Source: Rhododendron vialii (lineage: Eukaryota; Streptophyta; Magnoliopsida; Ericales; Ericaceae). Taken from it: 64,000 bases of DNA. The DNA lies in contig NC_080568.1 in the NCBI RefSeq assembly GCF_030253575.1, positions 31,833,001 through 31,897,000 on the forward strand, written 5' to 3'. Position 1 is the stretch's first letter. Each line of letters opens with the position of its first letter. A model generated the notes under the pieces. That model was given only the letters and a program-made list of their open reading frames with translations. It was not told the origin of the DNA and searched no databases. Position numbers and translations under genes: made by a program. This document shows, one piece after another, positions 36,928 through 49,556 of the stretch.

Positions 36928-39900
36928 ATGGAGTCTGAAGATGTTGCATCAGCTCCTTCAACACCAATGACACCAGGTACAAGCGGGGCTGCACTGTTTG
37001 GCGGGTTCAAGCCAGAGAGTAGTCATACCGGCAACAAGAGATCACCATCTCTTCTCAAGAGCTGCAAGTGCTTCAGTGTTGAAACTTGGGCCGTGGAAGA
37101 GGGCACCTTACCCACCGTCTCCTGCGCATTGCCCTCTGTCTCCTGCGCATTGCCTCCCCCTCCTGTTTCACTTTCAAGAAAGGTACGAGAGAGAGAGAGA
37201 TCTCCAAAGCCATTATTGCATTTTGGAGAAGTGGATGAAAGAGTACTGAGTGGTCCAAATTTATCACGAGTATGGTTATACATATGAAGATGAATTTAAG
37301 GCACGAAGTTCATTTTCTATGCACTATCTTGTGTCCCACTATGTCTTTAGAGTTTTTGCCCAGCAAAATTTTGAACCGTTCAACATGCGTAGGACTTAGG
37401 CCCCACATTCAAAACGAATGCCCGTGCTGCCAACACCGCATTCTGGAGACTTTTCTGGAAAAATTTATGGCTCCATATCATTTGCATATGTGCATATGGT
37501 AAAGATGAAGGCTAACCCATTTTCACATTCTGCGTTTGTTGTAATGGGTTGGTGCCAAAAACCAGGTGGGAGCTGAGTTCATAGGCACCTTCATACTCAT
37601 ATTTGCAGGGACAGCCACAGCCATTGTGAACCAAAAGACACAGGGCACAGAAACTCTAATCGGCCTCGCCGCCTCTACTGGACTCGCCGTCATGATTGTT
37701 ATTCTCTCCACCGGCCACATCTCTGGAGCTCATCTCAACCCAGCAATTACCATTGCCTTCGCTGCCCTCAAGCACTTCCCATGGAGAAATGTAATTCAAC
37801 CCTTGAGTACGCTTCTTTTTAACTGAATTCTTATTTTTTTCCATCCTGCCGAGGAAAAAAGGGTTGGAAGGGGTTCCTTCCTTGGGCAAAGAAACTCGTG
37901 CCTCCCGGGGAACCAAATAAGAAGGATAACTCAAGAGGGACTTGCATCATAGTATGATCTCAGCCCCACAGGGAGATCATAGTATGATCTCGTGCTTCCC
38001 GGGTTCCTTCCTTGGGCTTGACCAGAGAAGCTAGTGGCTAGGATTATCAAACACGACTCTCCCCAAACGTTGCCCAGAGACCACACTACTTTTATGACCT
38101 TGCCGTAACTTTTGGGGATCATTTTACAAGTCAATTATTTGGGCAGGTACCAGTTTATATGGGAGCACAAGTGTTGGCATCCCTTTGTGCAGCATTTGCC
38201 CTCAAGGGGATTTTCCACCCTATAATGGGGGGTGGAGTCACCGTTCCTTCAGGTGGCAATCTCCAAGCCTTTGCTTTGGAGTTCATCATCAGCTTCAACC
38301 TCATGTTCGTTGTCACTGCAGTGGCCACAGATACCAGAGCTGTAAGAATACCCCTCCAACTATCATTCTAGTTTTCAGCTTATTCTAAAAGATGTCTTCT
38401 AGGATAGCCCATCACAAGGAGTCAAAACCATAAACTTTTTAACCCTTAAATTCTGAACCCTACATGCGTATAGTACTGATAAGTTGTCACAATTTAAAAT
38501 TCAAGAAAACACAAGAGACGACATTCATCGTAATGTTACATTGTGGCGATGTGTAAACACATGAAGGCGCTAGGAAACAAGTTTGTATTACTTTCATATT
38601 GTAACGATGTATCAGCACTACAAGATTAGGACAAACAAGGTATACACAAGGGGGAATAGCTGATCCTAAGTCCTAACCTGGGTCTAAACAAGTAGTTCGT
38701 ATCCTAATTCAATGAATAATTTGCTAGAACCAGGGACAAGAGTCAATGGTAGAAGTTGGCAAACTGCAACCCAAGATTTCTATGAATACTTAGCTGTTAT
38801 AACCAGAAATAGTAGTAGAAAAATGCAAGTATCTATTGTTTAGGCAGTTCAGGGGGGAGATGTGGGAAGCCTTCCACCAGTTAGATGTGGTCTACCTCGA
38901 TTAGACCAAAGTATTTGAGTAGCCATCTTAATTAACATTAGATCCTTGAATGGGATCAAGGTCAAGTGACATAGGGAAAGGAGCAAATGAATAAAATACC
39001 ATACTTACTGGATTCTTCACCGAAGTGAAGAAATTAACCTATTTCAAATTGCTTTTGATTAAGCATTTTTGGGGAAGCTTTCCAATATGTTAACCATAAT
39101 TTGATAATAGATTCCTGCAGTACAGTTCAAAATGTCAGACAGAGTATATTTGTTTGGGTAGGATGTTTTTTTACCAAAACTTTTGTGTTCTTCTGTGGAA
39201 TCAATTGGCTTCTGGGGTAATATCAGCAGTGAGAAACGTTATGTAGTGTCCTGTGTAGCGACGGCAATTTCACCCGAACCTGATAAGTACCCGAATCGAT
39301 CTACCTCCATGCGGGCTGTTTTCTGAAATTCCTACCTGTGGGGAGGTTCTGGTTTTGAAATCGAAATACTCGACCAGTTTCAATTTGGATTTGGTATAAA
39401 ATAACCCGAGCTGTAGTAACCCCAACCCCGAACCAAACTTGAAACCGACCAAATAGTACAGTTGAGCTTCTTAATTACCAAACACTAAATAAATCTACGA
39501 ATCTATACGCACCTGACAGTGTAATTTTATTTTATTTTGGTTTCGCTTCCTCTCCTCTCCTCATTTTAGTTTATATAAGCCTACATAGATAAAAAGGTGC
39601 CCAAGGTTAACTTTTTGAGTTATAGCATATAGTATTTTTTTTCTTTCTTCATCTGTTCATTATGAATATTATGCAATGCCACGGGTACGGTGCATTCCAG
39701 GAAAAGTTAAACCTTTTGTCGTTTGGTTATGGTACACTCAAAGTCACACCCGTCCGGTATCCGCTCGGGTTTGGATGCAAGTAAACACTTCAAGTTTGGG
39801 TATGGTAATTGCAAATCCGGACCAAATGACCCGTTGCCATCCCTAATTCTGTGTTTTTTCCCCTTCCATCTACATTTGCAGGTGGGGGAGCTGGCGGGAA

Positions 39901-40746
39901 TCGCAGTCGGAGCTACTGTCATGCTTAACATACTCATCGCTGGGTATTACTTTCATGACTCTCTCTCTCCAAATGATATTGGACCTCTTTCTTTACTTAA
40001 ATTTGTCCTCCCTTCTATGGTCCCAAACACAAAATTCTGAAAAATGACAATGCAACACCACAAGAATGAAAAGTTCAATATCTCATGTTCAACAATCAAC
40101 ACATCCTGCATGAAAGACATACTTTTCGAAATGATTTGAAGAATGATAAATATATAGGATAAATGGATAATAGGAATGAATTTTGAGGTCAAACAATATT
40201 TAGTGCAGCAAGTAAAAACATATCTAAAGGTCAACCACATGTTCAAAATGAAGCTTGAAAGATAAGAATATTAGTAGGGGCCAGGGGGCAAGAAAGCAAA
40301 CACATTCAGGAGTGCCCAAGATTTCCAGAAAACTAAATCGACAATTTAGTATAATTTATCAGGAGCAGCTGTAACAAGAAAGAATTAAGCGTATGCAGGA
40401 ACAGATTTAATGAACTGCAAATCCATCGGTTGTACTCAATATCTGAGGACCATTTGAAATGGCCATTGACCACTTTTGAAGTGTACCTTTGAGAGTAATT
40501 CCTTAATCTTGGAGCATTTGCCTTTCTGACAAATGATGTAGGGAGACCACGGGAGCTTCGATGAATCCAGTGAGAACTCTGGGACCAGCAATAGCTGCAA
40601 ACAACTTTAAAGCCATATGGATCTACCTCACTGCTCCAATCCTTGGGACACTGGCTGGGGCAGGTGTTTATTCTGCAGTGAAGCTGCCCGAGAAAGATGG
40701 CAACGCACATGACAAACCTTCAGCAGCACACAGCTTCAGAAGATGA
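36928..40746 (+). CDS. NIP6;1: NIP6;1-type aquaporin (boric acid channel)
   Basis: Five exons: 36928-37182, 37566-37790, 38147-38341, 39882-39943 and 40542-40746. They join in phase to 313 aa (Arabidopsis NIP6;1 is about 305). The N-terminus ([28 protein letters not shown]) matches NIP6;1 better than NIP5;1. The two pore loops are NPA at 143-145 ([13 protein letters not shown]) and NPV at 254-256 ([10 protein letters not shown]), the pattern known for NIP6;1. The C-terminus ends HSFRR, with RR typical of the group. Known role: plasma-membrane boric acid channel distributing boron to young tissue. Two local oddities: a short duplication within [13 protein letters not shown] near residues 70-80, and Glu247 where the family usually has Pro after the LIAG segment. 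The latter depends on the exon 5 acceptor. Intron 3 carries a hAT-like element. Confidence 0.94.
39256..39845. mobile_element. hAT-like nonautonomous element in NIP intron 3
   Basis: The left end TAGCGACGGCAATTTCACCC and the reverse-complemented right end TAGGGATGGCAACGGGTCA are the common plant 'TAGGGATGGCAAC' hAT termini. Flanks are GTCCTGTG (39248-39255) and ATTCTGTG (39846-39853), a decayed 8-bp target duplication with 6 of 8 matching. The right end is only about 36 bp from the exon 4 acceptor. It may therefore supply part of the branch-point region. Confidence 0.75.
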
Positions 40747-43318
40747 TCCTTCAAGTACAACACCATAACGTCAGGCAATAAAGAACTCAGATTCCCTGTC
40801 CTACAATGCATAGGTCCATATGGGCAAAAATGGAGGTGGTTGGGGGTGGATATAGTGAAAAAGTAAAACATGCCATGTTCACTAATTAATCATTCATATG
40901 GATCAAGCTAGAGGTTACCATGCATGTGGGGAGGGGAAAAACTAGTGTGATGTATAATGTCTGGGACTCTGGGTGATTAACCTTCTTCAGAGAAGAGATT
41001 TCGTACTTCGAATTGAGTGAAACTGTTCTATTGTGTTCATGTTTATTGGGTTGTAAAGGGCTGGGAGCATCTTCAACAACAATTCCCTTCTACTGAGGTT
41101 TCCTGTTTCCCTTTTCATTGTCATATAACATGTCTTGTCCGTACTAACATAGCTTCTTGATCATAATTCATAAGGATATATTGCAGGTATTATGCGTCCC
41201 TATTCTTTTCTTAAGGGAGGTGGTGATGATCCGTTCTTTTCTTCCTTTTAATCATCTGCATTTTCTCTTAGGGATCATACAGTGCACTTACAGAGAATCA
41301 CAAGTAAAACAGAGCTGAGGAAAGGTGGCGCTCAAGGATTTGGGAAAAGGAAAAGGAAAAAGAAATGAAAAAGTTATGCGATCTAATGAGCCATAAGACT
41401 TTAACTTTTCTCTTCATTTTTTTCTTCCTTACACAATTGGTAAATCCAAAATCCAAATACAACCTAAGTGGGAAGGCATTCAAATAATCAAATTGCACCG
41501 GTTTGTCGAATATGATATTAAAAACAGAAGGGAAAATAGCCTAACGTCAAACACTTCTGAGATGAATGCTAGTTGACGATGACTAACTAGGAGAACCCTG
41601 CAGGTACTCTATTTAGCTCATACCAATCGTAGCCCCTAGGACATCGACAATGTGTCTTAATATTTACTTCGTATACCAGCCATCTCAAGCTGTTAAACCT
41701 TCTAACAATGGGTAAATGTATCTGGCTCTTCCATGTGTCATGCAATGGTACTTGGATCCATGTGTCAGCCAACACACGGAACACTAATACACCTTCAAAT
41801 TAGGAATTGGGCCATGCTGCAACGAATAGAATACATGCCACCCAAACCTTGAGCCTAATTGTTATGAGCTTTATAACGTCTCTCCTAGGATATGCTAGAG
41901 AAGACATGCTCGACACTCATTCAATTGATCAAAAATCTCTAATTCCTTAGCCTGTCATCCCTATGACTACCCCTCACCAGGTCTCAACGACTCAACCTCC
42001 AAAAAGCATCAGGTGCACAGTGCACCGATGACCAAGAAGTCAAGAACAAATCTGACATCACCTATAATATCCTCAAGGCACCCTGAAGTCATACCATGCT
42101 ACCAGCCAAAGCGGAATCCAGAGCCTAGTGACCCACGGGATCAGGTCCTCCATGGTGAAATCATAGTGTACCCCGTTCCATGTGGTTCCAACCATAGGAT
42201 CATGTTTTGAGATTCTTGTATTTTGAAATTCTTACGTAAGCTAGCAGCTGAAAACACACTGGGATAGGGTTACAACAAGATTTGGGTACAAAGGATTTTG
42301 GCCCTCGAGATTGGAGCCATAGGCGTACAGTCAATGGACGACCGGTCCCCTTCAAAGATCTCCAGGGTCTTTTCCATGGTTTTTATGTTCCTCAAGTCAA
42401 AGTCTTTCATTTTTGTATTTATTGAAACATTGAAAACATGTCCGCCTTTCAAAAAAATGAAAACATTGGCAGTCCCAATTTTGTTAACATCGAATGAAGT
42501 TAAATTCATCCGTTTGGATTTATTACTTTGAAGATCACCGTAAAGCTCCAAACTTATTTCTAAACCGAAAATACTATAGGTACTGATTGCAAGGGTACTG
42601 ATTGTGTACAGACCGGGTTGCGGGGCCCACCTCGGGTTCCCGCATGAGTAATCAAAACCGTTCATTTTTAAACAACACATACAAGTATACAACAGACAGA
42701 GAAAAAAAGAGCAGCATTCCAAACCCTGTTTGTTTTTGTTTTTCCGTATATTCATTGGAACATCAATCAAGAAGTGACATCAATAATTTGCACATGCCAG
42801 ATGCAAATAGAAAACACCTTCTGAATTACTACGATGTAAGGAACATTCACATCTGAGTATAACCAAAAATCATCTTGCTCATTTTCACTAGGTCTGATAA
42901 ACCAACCAAACTATTTGAATTTGAGCTCGTATCCGCTCGTTAAAATTTAGTCTAAGAACAAATTGTGACATAAACAAATCAAGCTTGAACAAAACTACCG
43001 CTCATTTAGTTCAACTTATCATGCTTAAAAAATTCAATCTATCCGGGATTAGCTCGATCTCGTTGACAAGCCAAGCTTTTAAAGCTCGCTTTCAAACCAA
43101 GTTTGAACAATCAAATGTTCCGTATGTTCGATTTGTTGTTGGCCCTAATTTTCACCAAATAGAAACATCACAAATCAGCCGAATCCAAACATAAATGAAA
43201 TCTCACTTAACTTCGCTAAAATATATAAAAGAATTCCTTTTCGAAACCTATTTAAAATGTAACCAAATAAAAGCACCTTAACCTGACCACGACGAAACGC
43301 TCGACCGCATCCATCGAA
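40747..43318. other. NIP 3' region and intergenic DNA
   Basis: The first part is probably the NIP 3' UTR. Frames at 41587-41784 and 42270-42770 (both minus) resemble no known protein. A half-MITE with GGGGCCCACCTCGGGTTCCC is at about 42595-42660. A degraded GCTCG-type repeat lies at about 42895-43110. Confidence 0.5.
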
Positions 43319-43661
43319 TCAGACAATCTCGAGCCCTGGAACTTTACCCGACTGATCCGGTTTGATCCGGAGAGAGAGTGATTTAGAGAGAGAAAGAAGG
43401 AGCACAGCGAGAACAATGCCGACGAGATCAGCAAAGGCGTCCTTGAAGGAGGCTCCGGCGGACTTGAAGAATCCCAACTCGTCGGCGACCTCTTTGGCGG
43501 CGCCGGCGGCGAGCGAGACGACGGATCCGAAAAAGATGCTGAGGCGGCGGAGGATAGGGTAGCGGGTTTTGGAGGCGAGGAGAGAGAAGATGATGGTGAG
43601 GGAGAAGCAGAAGAGGATGTGTTGGAACTTGTCTGGGGCCAACCAGTCATCGCCGTTCTCC

Positions 43662-43663
<2 letters not shown>
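43319..43663 (-). CDS. Small DUF2279-like membrane protein
   Basis: Single-exon frame of 114 aa starting MENGDDWLAPDKFQH. Three hydrophobic stretches are visible at about 14-30 (LFCFSLTIIFSLLA), 40-55 (IFFGSVVSLAAGAAK) and 80-97 (DLVGIVLAVLLLSLS). Between them is a conserved-looking KEVADELGFFKSAGASFKDA loop. The DK-Q/H opening and the AGAAKEVADE motif recall the bacterial YfiM-type DUF2279/VanZ-like group and small uncharacterised plant proteins. The function is unknown. A GA/CT repeat lies directly upstream. Clean start, strong amino-acid character and lack of stops support a real gene. Confidence 0.75.

Positions 43664-43699
<36 letters not shown>
43664..43699. repeat. (GA)n microsatellite at the DUF2279-like gene start
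   Basis: About 17 GA dinucleotides (CT on the coding strand) begin within a few bases of the start codon at 43663, so they would lie in the 5' leader. Confidence 0.95.
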
Positions 43700-43702
<3 letters not shown>

Positions 43703-44107
43703 CAGGGGAGAGTGTTTTGGGAATTTTTTTTTTTTGGGGAAAATGGACTACTAATTAATTCGTTAGTTTCATTCAACAGATTTATAACACGGTCTAAGAT
43801 CATTTTTTTTAATTCAAAAAAAATTAACCCCATTCAACCGCAATTAATCACAATCAATTTTAGTTACTAATTTAATTGCTCATACCAAAATTGAAATAAA
43901 AGACATCGTAGGTCATCTGAGGTCAAAGCTCAAACTACACTTCAATGGAATCTGATACTGTATCTTATACAAGAACAAGACCCTTTAGAAATGCTACTTC
44001 ACTATTTTTTTCCGGATCGCTTGAAGGGAAGAAGAAAGACAGAAGAACAAAAGCAGAAACAATAAGAAACACAAAAGGCAACTGAACTATCAAGGGGGCA
44101 GCAAACC

Positions 44108-47100
44108 CTAGTTCATTTTGCTGATCAGCTCATTGATCTGGTCTTGGCGATTTCCGGTGTCTCCCCCATCCTTGTAAAGCTTTTTCTTCCCAAACAATGC
44201 TTTGTTGTCTGGCTTGTTGAGAGTAAAGGGGCATAGCAAACCGATAACCTCTTTGAAATGAGGACCGACAGTAGCGACCTCGTTCACAATGTCTTCTATG
44301 CATAAAATGCCATGATTCCCCAGTGCCTGCCAAGCATAGGAAGAATGTTTCGTTAGAACCTAAGAAATTTGGCAACAACTGGTAAGCGAATCACAAAACA
44401 CGATTTAGTGAGATTCTTGACACACCTGTTCAACAATGTTGTTGTCTGTCAGAGGAACTCTCTGCTTGTCAATTTTCGCCAAACCTTTCTTGTAGATCAG
44501 ATCCTTCACATTCTTCAGATTGGGGTATCTATAATCTCAGAAAAACGATGCAATCATATTACCAGCAACGAGAAGGCAAAGATGCTTAGAGTGACTAACA
44601 TATATCTTCTACAAGACTATGCCCCAGTGCTTTTCAGGTGTTTTTTCTGTAATCTTTTTCCTTTTGCTCAATTCCAGCTATACTCCATTGGTTTAGTATT
44701 ATATTCTGTCTACTTGTTAAGGATTTTCTTCCAGAACTTCTCCCAACTATAAACGGTAAGAGTAATGACGAATGGATGGCAGAACTATGGTAGAAATAAC
44801 CAATTTTCACCTCAAACAATCCGAAGAAGTATCGCGAGTGACACAATGGTCAAACACTTGAAAGAGGCTTCAAAGTTCAACAGAGATACTGCTTTAAGAC
44901 TCTACGCGGAGAGACTCGTGTGTGTGATGGCTAGGAAATCATGTCCCAAGAACTTTATTGTTGTTCAGTTTTTGTACAAAAAACAGAAGAATGGAGTACA
45001 TGGGAACTGGGAAAAGCTTATACTCCCTCAAGGAAAGCTCAATATTCATTGGCACTGTTTCACACGAGATGGATTCCACATAACAAAAGCAAGGGGGTGA
45101 AGTGAAAGCTGCCCATGGTTAAAAACAACCAGTGTAATTGTTACCATTTGGATCATGCCATCATCATCAGCGAGTAGAGTAGAATTACTTAACAATATGA
45201 ATATATATTATATAATCATGTATTAATGATCCCTTGCCTTCGGTAAACATCTAGCAGATGTTATTCTAGCAAATAATAGCAATAAGGAATTGTCTTCATA
45301 CCCGTACGTAACAAAAGGCTCCACCAATTGAAGAATTTCCATCATCCTTTCATTCGCCTTCACAAAGACACCATTGAAGATTCTCCTTAGTCTCAGAGAG
45401 TATAAAATCTTCCTTGTCTTTGGATGCATGTCAGTTTTCCTGGAACGATTCGGTGGATACAAGAATGGATAAGGGGGATTGTTTATGTTTTAGGTGGACA
45501 TCAAGGGAAAACCCAACGTACAATGTAGCGGATGCTATACAAACAATTGAATTAATAACTTACCCTCCAATGCGAATGATGAAAAGCAACTTGGATTCTG
45601 GTGTTACAGAACCTCGCCTTTTCTGTTTTCCCCTTTGCTTCATTTGGATGAGGTCCAACTCCTGTCACAAGATGGTTTTTCATGGACTGAATTGGAGCTG
45701 ACATAGATCAAAGATTTGAGGGGAAAAGGTATCATATGGATCTCTAACTGGCTTCAGTTTAAGAGGACCAGTGGTTAAGAAGCAGAATGTAAAAACAGAT
45801 GACACCCAGAAGAAAGATAAGTAATTCATTATATCTTTTTCCTGGAGTAGTTAAATACAAACTGACATATAAATAGGTAAATCTACGACTTGGAACGTTT
45901 TTTCCTAAGTACATATGTTTTAATGGTATAGTCCTGAATCTCCTTGTACAACAAAAGAGGAAAAGTTGATAGTCATACCCTATTTCCACAGTTGCAGTCC
46001 TTCATAATTTAAGCATGCTAGGAGTTAGATCAAGGCAAACTCCACCATCCATTCTCCACATGTTCATGTTTTCTATAGGAAAAAATTTTATTCTGCCCAA
46101 AAGGCTTGAATAACCAAATTATTTGTTTCCATCACATGGCAAGGTCAACTTTCGAAAACAACACATATAGATTTCACCAAAATCACCTTAAAGAATCAAC
46201 TCCTAAGAGGCTAAGACCAAACACAAACTGAAGAAACTTTCACACAACTGGGGCTGGCAAAACAAGGTAAAAACATCAAGGAGAAGAATTTTTACTTTGT
46301 TGACCAAATATGGATCAAGTTTTAGTCAGGACAAATGTGGACTTCAAATGAACGGATTTGACATTGTTATTTCACCGAGCATAACCTGAATAAAGTTGGG
46401 CAATTTACATACAGATTTTGACATTGAGTTTGTGAGCTTTATTTGAGGGATTTGACATGACTATTTAATTACCGATTTGCAATCGTAATGTTAAGAGCTA
46501 TATTTATACAGATGGCATGATAAAGTACATCTCTTTTAGCTCTAATTCATCTCCACTGTAATTTCACAAGCCACCAATAACTATGGATCTGTTTGGAAGT
46601 TGTGAAAGGAAGATAAAGTAACGGAAATGTTCAAGAGGGAGAAGCTAAGAAAGTAGGAGAAAAATCTATTATTTCTCCTTCTCTACATTTTCTTCTTTCT
46701 TCTCTCCTACCACTAGCAACTAAACAATAGAAGGATAAATTTTATAGCATTTCTCTTCCTTTCCATAAAATCCATTGCTTAGAAATCCACATCTACATAA
46801 ACGGCATCATTACCTCCAACTTAAACCGAGGAATGCATCTAAGCATACCACAACAACAATGACATGATCCATGTAATCCCCCATCGACTAGGCAATAGGC
46901 AGGGAAGGATTAGAGACCGACCTAATCTTCAACAATATATGCACAAAGTGATTGATCTCACATACCACAAAATAGCGGCCCCCTTATACCTCCAAAAATC
47001 GAGTAATCCTGAAGATTATGACGAATACCTCTAAGCATGAACACAGGCAAAAACTACAATCCAGAGTTAACAAAAACTAGGGAGGAAAATATCGAGGCGA

Positions 47101-47287
47101 TTACCCTGTCTCGAAAGTCCCTGATGAACTGCTCAGGCTTCTTGATGACGAAATTATCCCCCTTGCTTTTCCTAGTCTTCTGCTCCAACTGCAGCTTCCT
47201 TCTAATTGCCCACTGCTCATTGCTTTTCCTCTTCTTCAATATCACCTCCGGTATATAATTCAACGGCTTCGGTTCCCCCTCGGCCAT
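44108..47287 (-). CDS. RPL7: 60S ribosomal protein L7 (uL30)
   Basis: Five exons on the minus strand: 47105-47287, 45564-45661, 45302-45439, 44426-44528 and 44108-44326. They join in phase to 246 aa, normal for eukaryotic L7. The basic N-terminus ([15 protein letters not shown]) is followed by the uL30 fold: [10 protein letters not shown], then [19 protein letters not shown] and [13 protein letters not shown]. The C-terminal part has [20 protein letters not shown] and [14 protein letters not shown], and ends SKMN. It is a structural protein of the large cytosolic ribosomal subunit. The N-terminus is closer to the divergent L7-1 type (At1g80750) than to the abundant L7 forms. The upstream region has telo-box and site II motifs. 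No defect seen. Confidence 0.94.
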
Positions 47288-47684
47288 GATTCACTAAGCC
47301 TCAATTACAAAATAAAGAATCACCAAATTAACTGTTTGTTCTTTGATAAACAGAAGGTAAAAGTAAAGCTTGTTATTATTGAGCTTCGTTGTTAAGAGCA
47401 ACACACAGGTATTTGATTTGAGGAATATTGTGTAATTGGATAAGACAACCTCAGAAAAAGTTCAATATATGACTAAAACGAGCTCAAAAGCCGGTAAAAA
47501 TAAAATACTAACTATACCTATAGACGTAGACGTAACTAAGGAGAGAACAGGGGAACTGTTTCAGCAGACAAAAACGGCTATCGATTCATTTGGAGAGAGA
47601 GAGAGAGAGTGCTTACCCGATAGCAGTGCCGGCGCCCGAGAGAGAGAGGGAGGGAGAGAGCGGGTACCTGTTCGATTTCCGAGC

Positions 47685-47690
<6 letters not shown>

Positions 47691-47725
<35 letters not shown>
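47691..47725. repeat. (GA)n microsatellite upstream of RPL7
   Basis: About 17 GA dinucleotides; shorter GA runs lie at 47595-47610 and 47640-47660. Located between the start codon at 47287 and the telo-box at 47751. Confidence 0.95.
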
Positions 47726-47726
<1 letters not shown>

Positions 47727-47750
47727 CACAGATGGCTGTATGAGGCCTTC

Positions 47751-47860
47751 AACCCTAATAAAGGCCCAACTAGTGTTTCAAAGACCATGAAAAATAGCCC
47801 ACATATTTCACCAATATTGTATACTAACTAGCCCAACAGAAAAAACTGGCCCGCCCTAAT
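47751..47860 (-). promoter_or_regulatory. Telo-box and site II elements of the RPL7 promoter
   Basis: AACCCTAA (telo-box) at 47751-47758 is followed 5 bp later by GGCCCA (site II, TGGGCC on the gene strand) at 47763-47768. Further AGCCCA-type copies lie near 47797 and 47830 and a GGCCCG variant near 47848. This pair is the standard signature of plant ribosomal-protein promoters. It sits about 460 bp before the ATG, so a leader intron or long leader is implied. Confidence 0.65.
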
Positions 47861-48400
47861 AGTTCCCTCCTCGACTCCCCTACAAACATTTTCCGGAGGT
47901 TGTTTGGCAGCCTATTTTTCGACTTTTTATTTTTCGCATCTGTATGTTTTTTATGTTTGGAAAACTCTTGCAAAACTCATTCTATGAATTCTCATAAAGA
48001 CATATTACTCTCCCAAATTCAAATAATACCCAAAACACCCTCATGTTTACGTTATTCTCATCCTCGCTTCGTTATTTTACTTTATTTTAATTTCTTCTGA
48101 ATTACCAAAAAAATTAAAACATAGCTGGAGACTTTCAATTAACAAAGAAGAAAACAATTTCACAATATAACTTTAAGAAAATTGCTTAAAATATTATTCA
48201 TACACATTATATATCATACTAATAAATAACCAATGACAATATAGTAAAAAATTAATCCATAATTCGTTTTCTTCATATATCTCCCAAATGGATTGGGAAA
48301 TCCTGTAATGCAAGGTCTTGCAAGGCCACTCTGTATGGCGTACACTGGCGTCAATCTTGACAATAAATGGTTGAGATATAATTTTTAATTATGACTGGTA

Positions 48401-49556
48401 TGTAATGACCCGAAATTCGGGCCAACATTTTTTTGAATAAAATTAAATATTTTATTGAAGTATTTTTTTTTGTAATTATAATTGATTTTGTTAATTTATA
48501 TATCTAAACCTAGACTTTCTAGGAAACCCTAGCCCTACTTCTAACCCTACTTCATAATCCTAAAAATCTAGGATAAGATTAGATTGGATTTTATTAAGAT
48601 ATGAATGGATAAGATTGGACTAGATTAGATTTTATTAGATACTATATAGATTTTGTTAGATATTATTAGATTATATAGGATATTGTTAGGATTATATAGG
48701 ATATGGTTAAGATTTCTAGATAAGATTTAGATTGTTCTTCCACTAGTATAAATAGGAAAGTCCCCTCCCCTCCATTCCACACGCCACACACAATAGAGAA
48801 AGGAAAGAGAAAATATATGGGGAGAAAGAGAAGAGGGAAAAAGTTGGCGGGCTATTGATGAATGCGGAAAAATATTTTAAGGCATTGATTCGTAGACGAT
48901 GTGGCCGGTCATATTTGAGGTAATTCGGGGAGTATACGATATGCTTCCTACTTCCGAAAATTTTTCTTCACTTTCACCTTTATACTCCTTTTGATTATCT
49001 CATGAATTTCGTTCAATCCTGTGGAATATTGTTGAAAAGTGGAATAATTGGTATTGAATATGATGTTGTTGATTGAGTACTATGGAATTGTTTCGTACAT
49101 GGATTGGATCGAGTGAACTCATGCACCAATAGCCTATCCAATAGCCAAAATGGATCGAGGATGACCCGATGAGGAAGGAGTTGGTGGAGGATCACAAGTC
49201 ATGTACTGAGGAGAACATGGTATAAGGTTCCTTGTGGTTGTTGCTTCGATTTGGTAGATTATCGTTTCTTGATTCTACTTATGAGCTTTGTTATTCTGTT
49301 GTATCATATACTTTCCAGATAATTTCTTTTTCAGGTGTGGAGCCAGATTAGTCAAAATTGAATCGGAGCATTTAAGGATTAATTTGGAGATGTCTTGGAA
49401 GAGTTGATAATTTTGAAGCATCTAGAAGATTATTTAGAAGGCGGCTTAAGTTTATTTTGATGATGTAATTTATTTATGGAGAAAATAGGGGCCTAGAAGC
49501 ATTTGAAAATACAATGTATTTTGGAGTTTATTTATAGAAAATAGCGGAGCGTTACA
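48401..49556. mobile_element. Probable solo LTR (Ty3/gypsy-like)
   Basis: The 1156-bp segment starts TGTAATGACCCGAAATTCGG and ends GGAGCGTTACA, a terminal pair common in plant Ty3/gypsy LTRs. GGTA flanks both sides. A TATA-like CTAGTATAAATAGG lies near 48745. No internal region or partner LTR is present nearby, so it looks like a solo LTR fossil. It seems to have inserted into an older foldback sequence: the outer flanks TTTTTAATTATGACTGGTA and TACCGATTATAATTAATTTT are inverted copies. Strand is not assigned. Confidence 0.6.

Noticed and set aside
37023-37283. Minus-strand frames opposite NIP exon 1
   Set aside because: Shadow frames of a recognised exon.
42270-42770. 166-codon frame on the minus strand
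   Set aside because: No family resemblance; part of it is a MITE-like GGGCCCACC segment and its composition looks like intergenic DNA.
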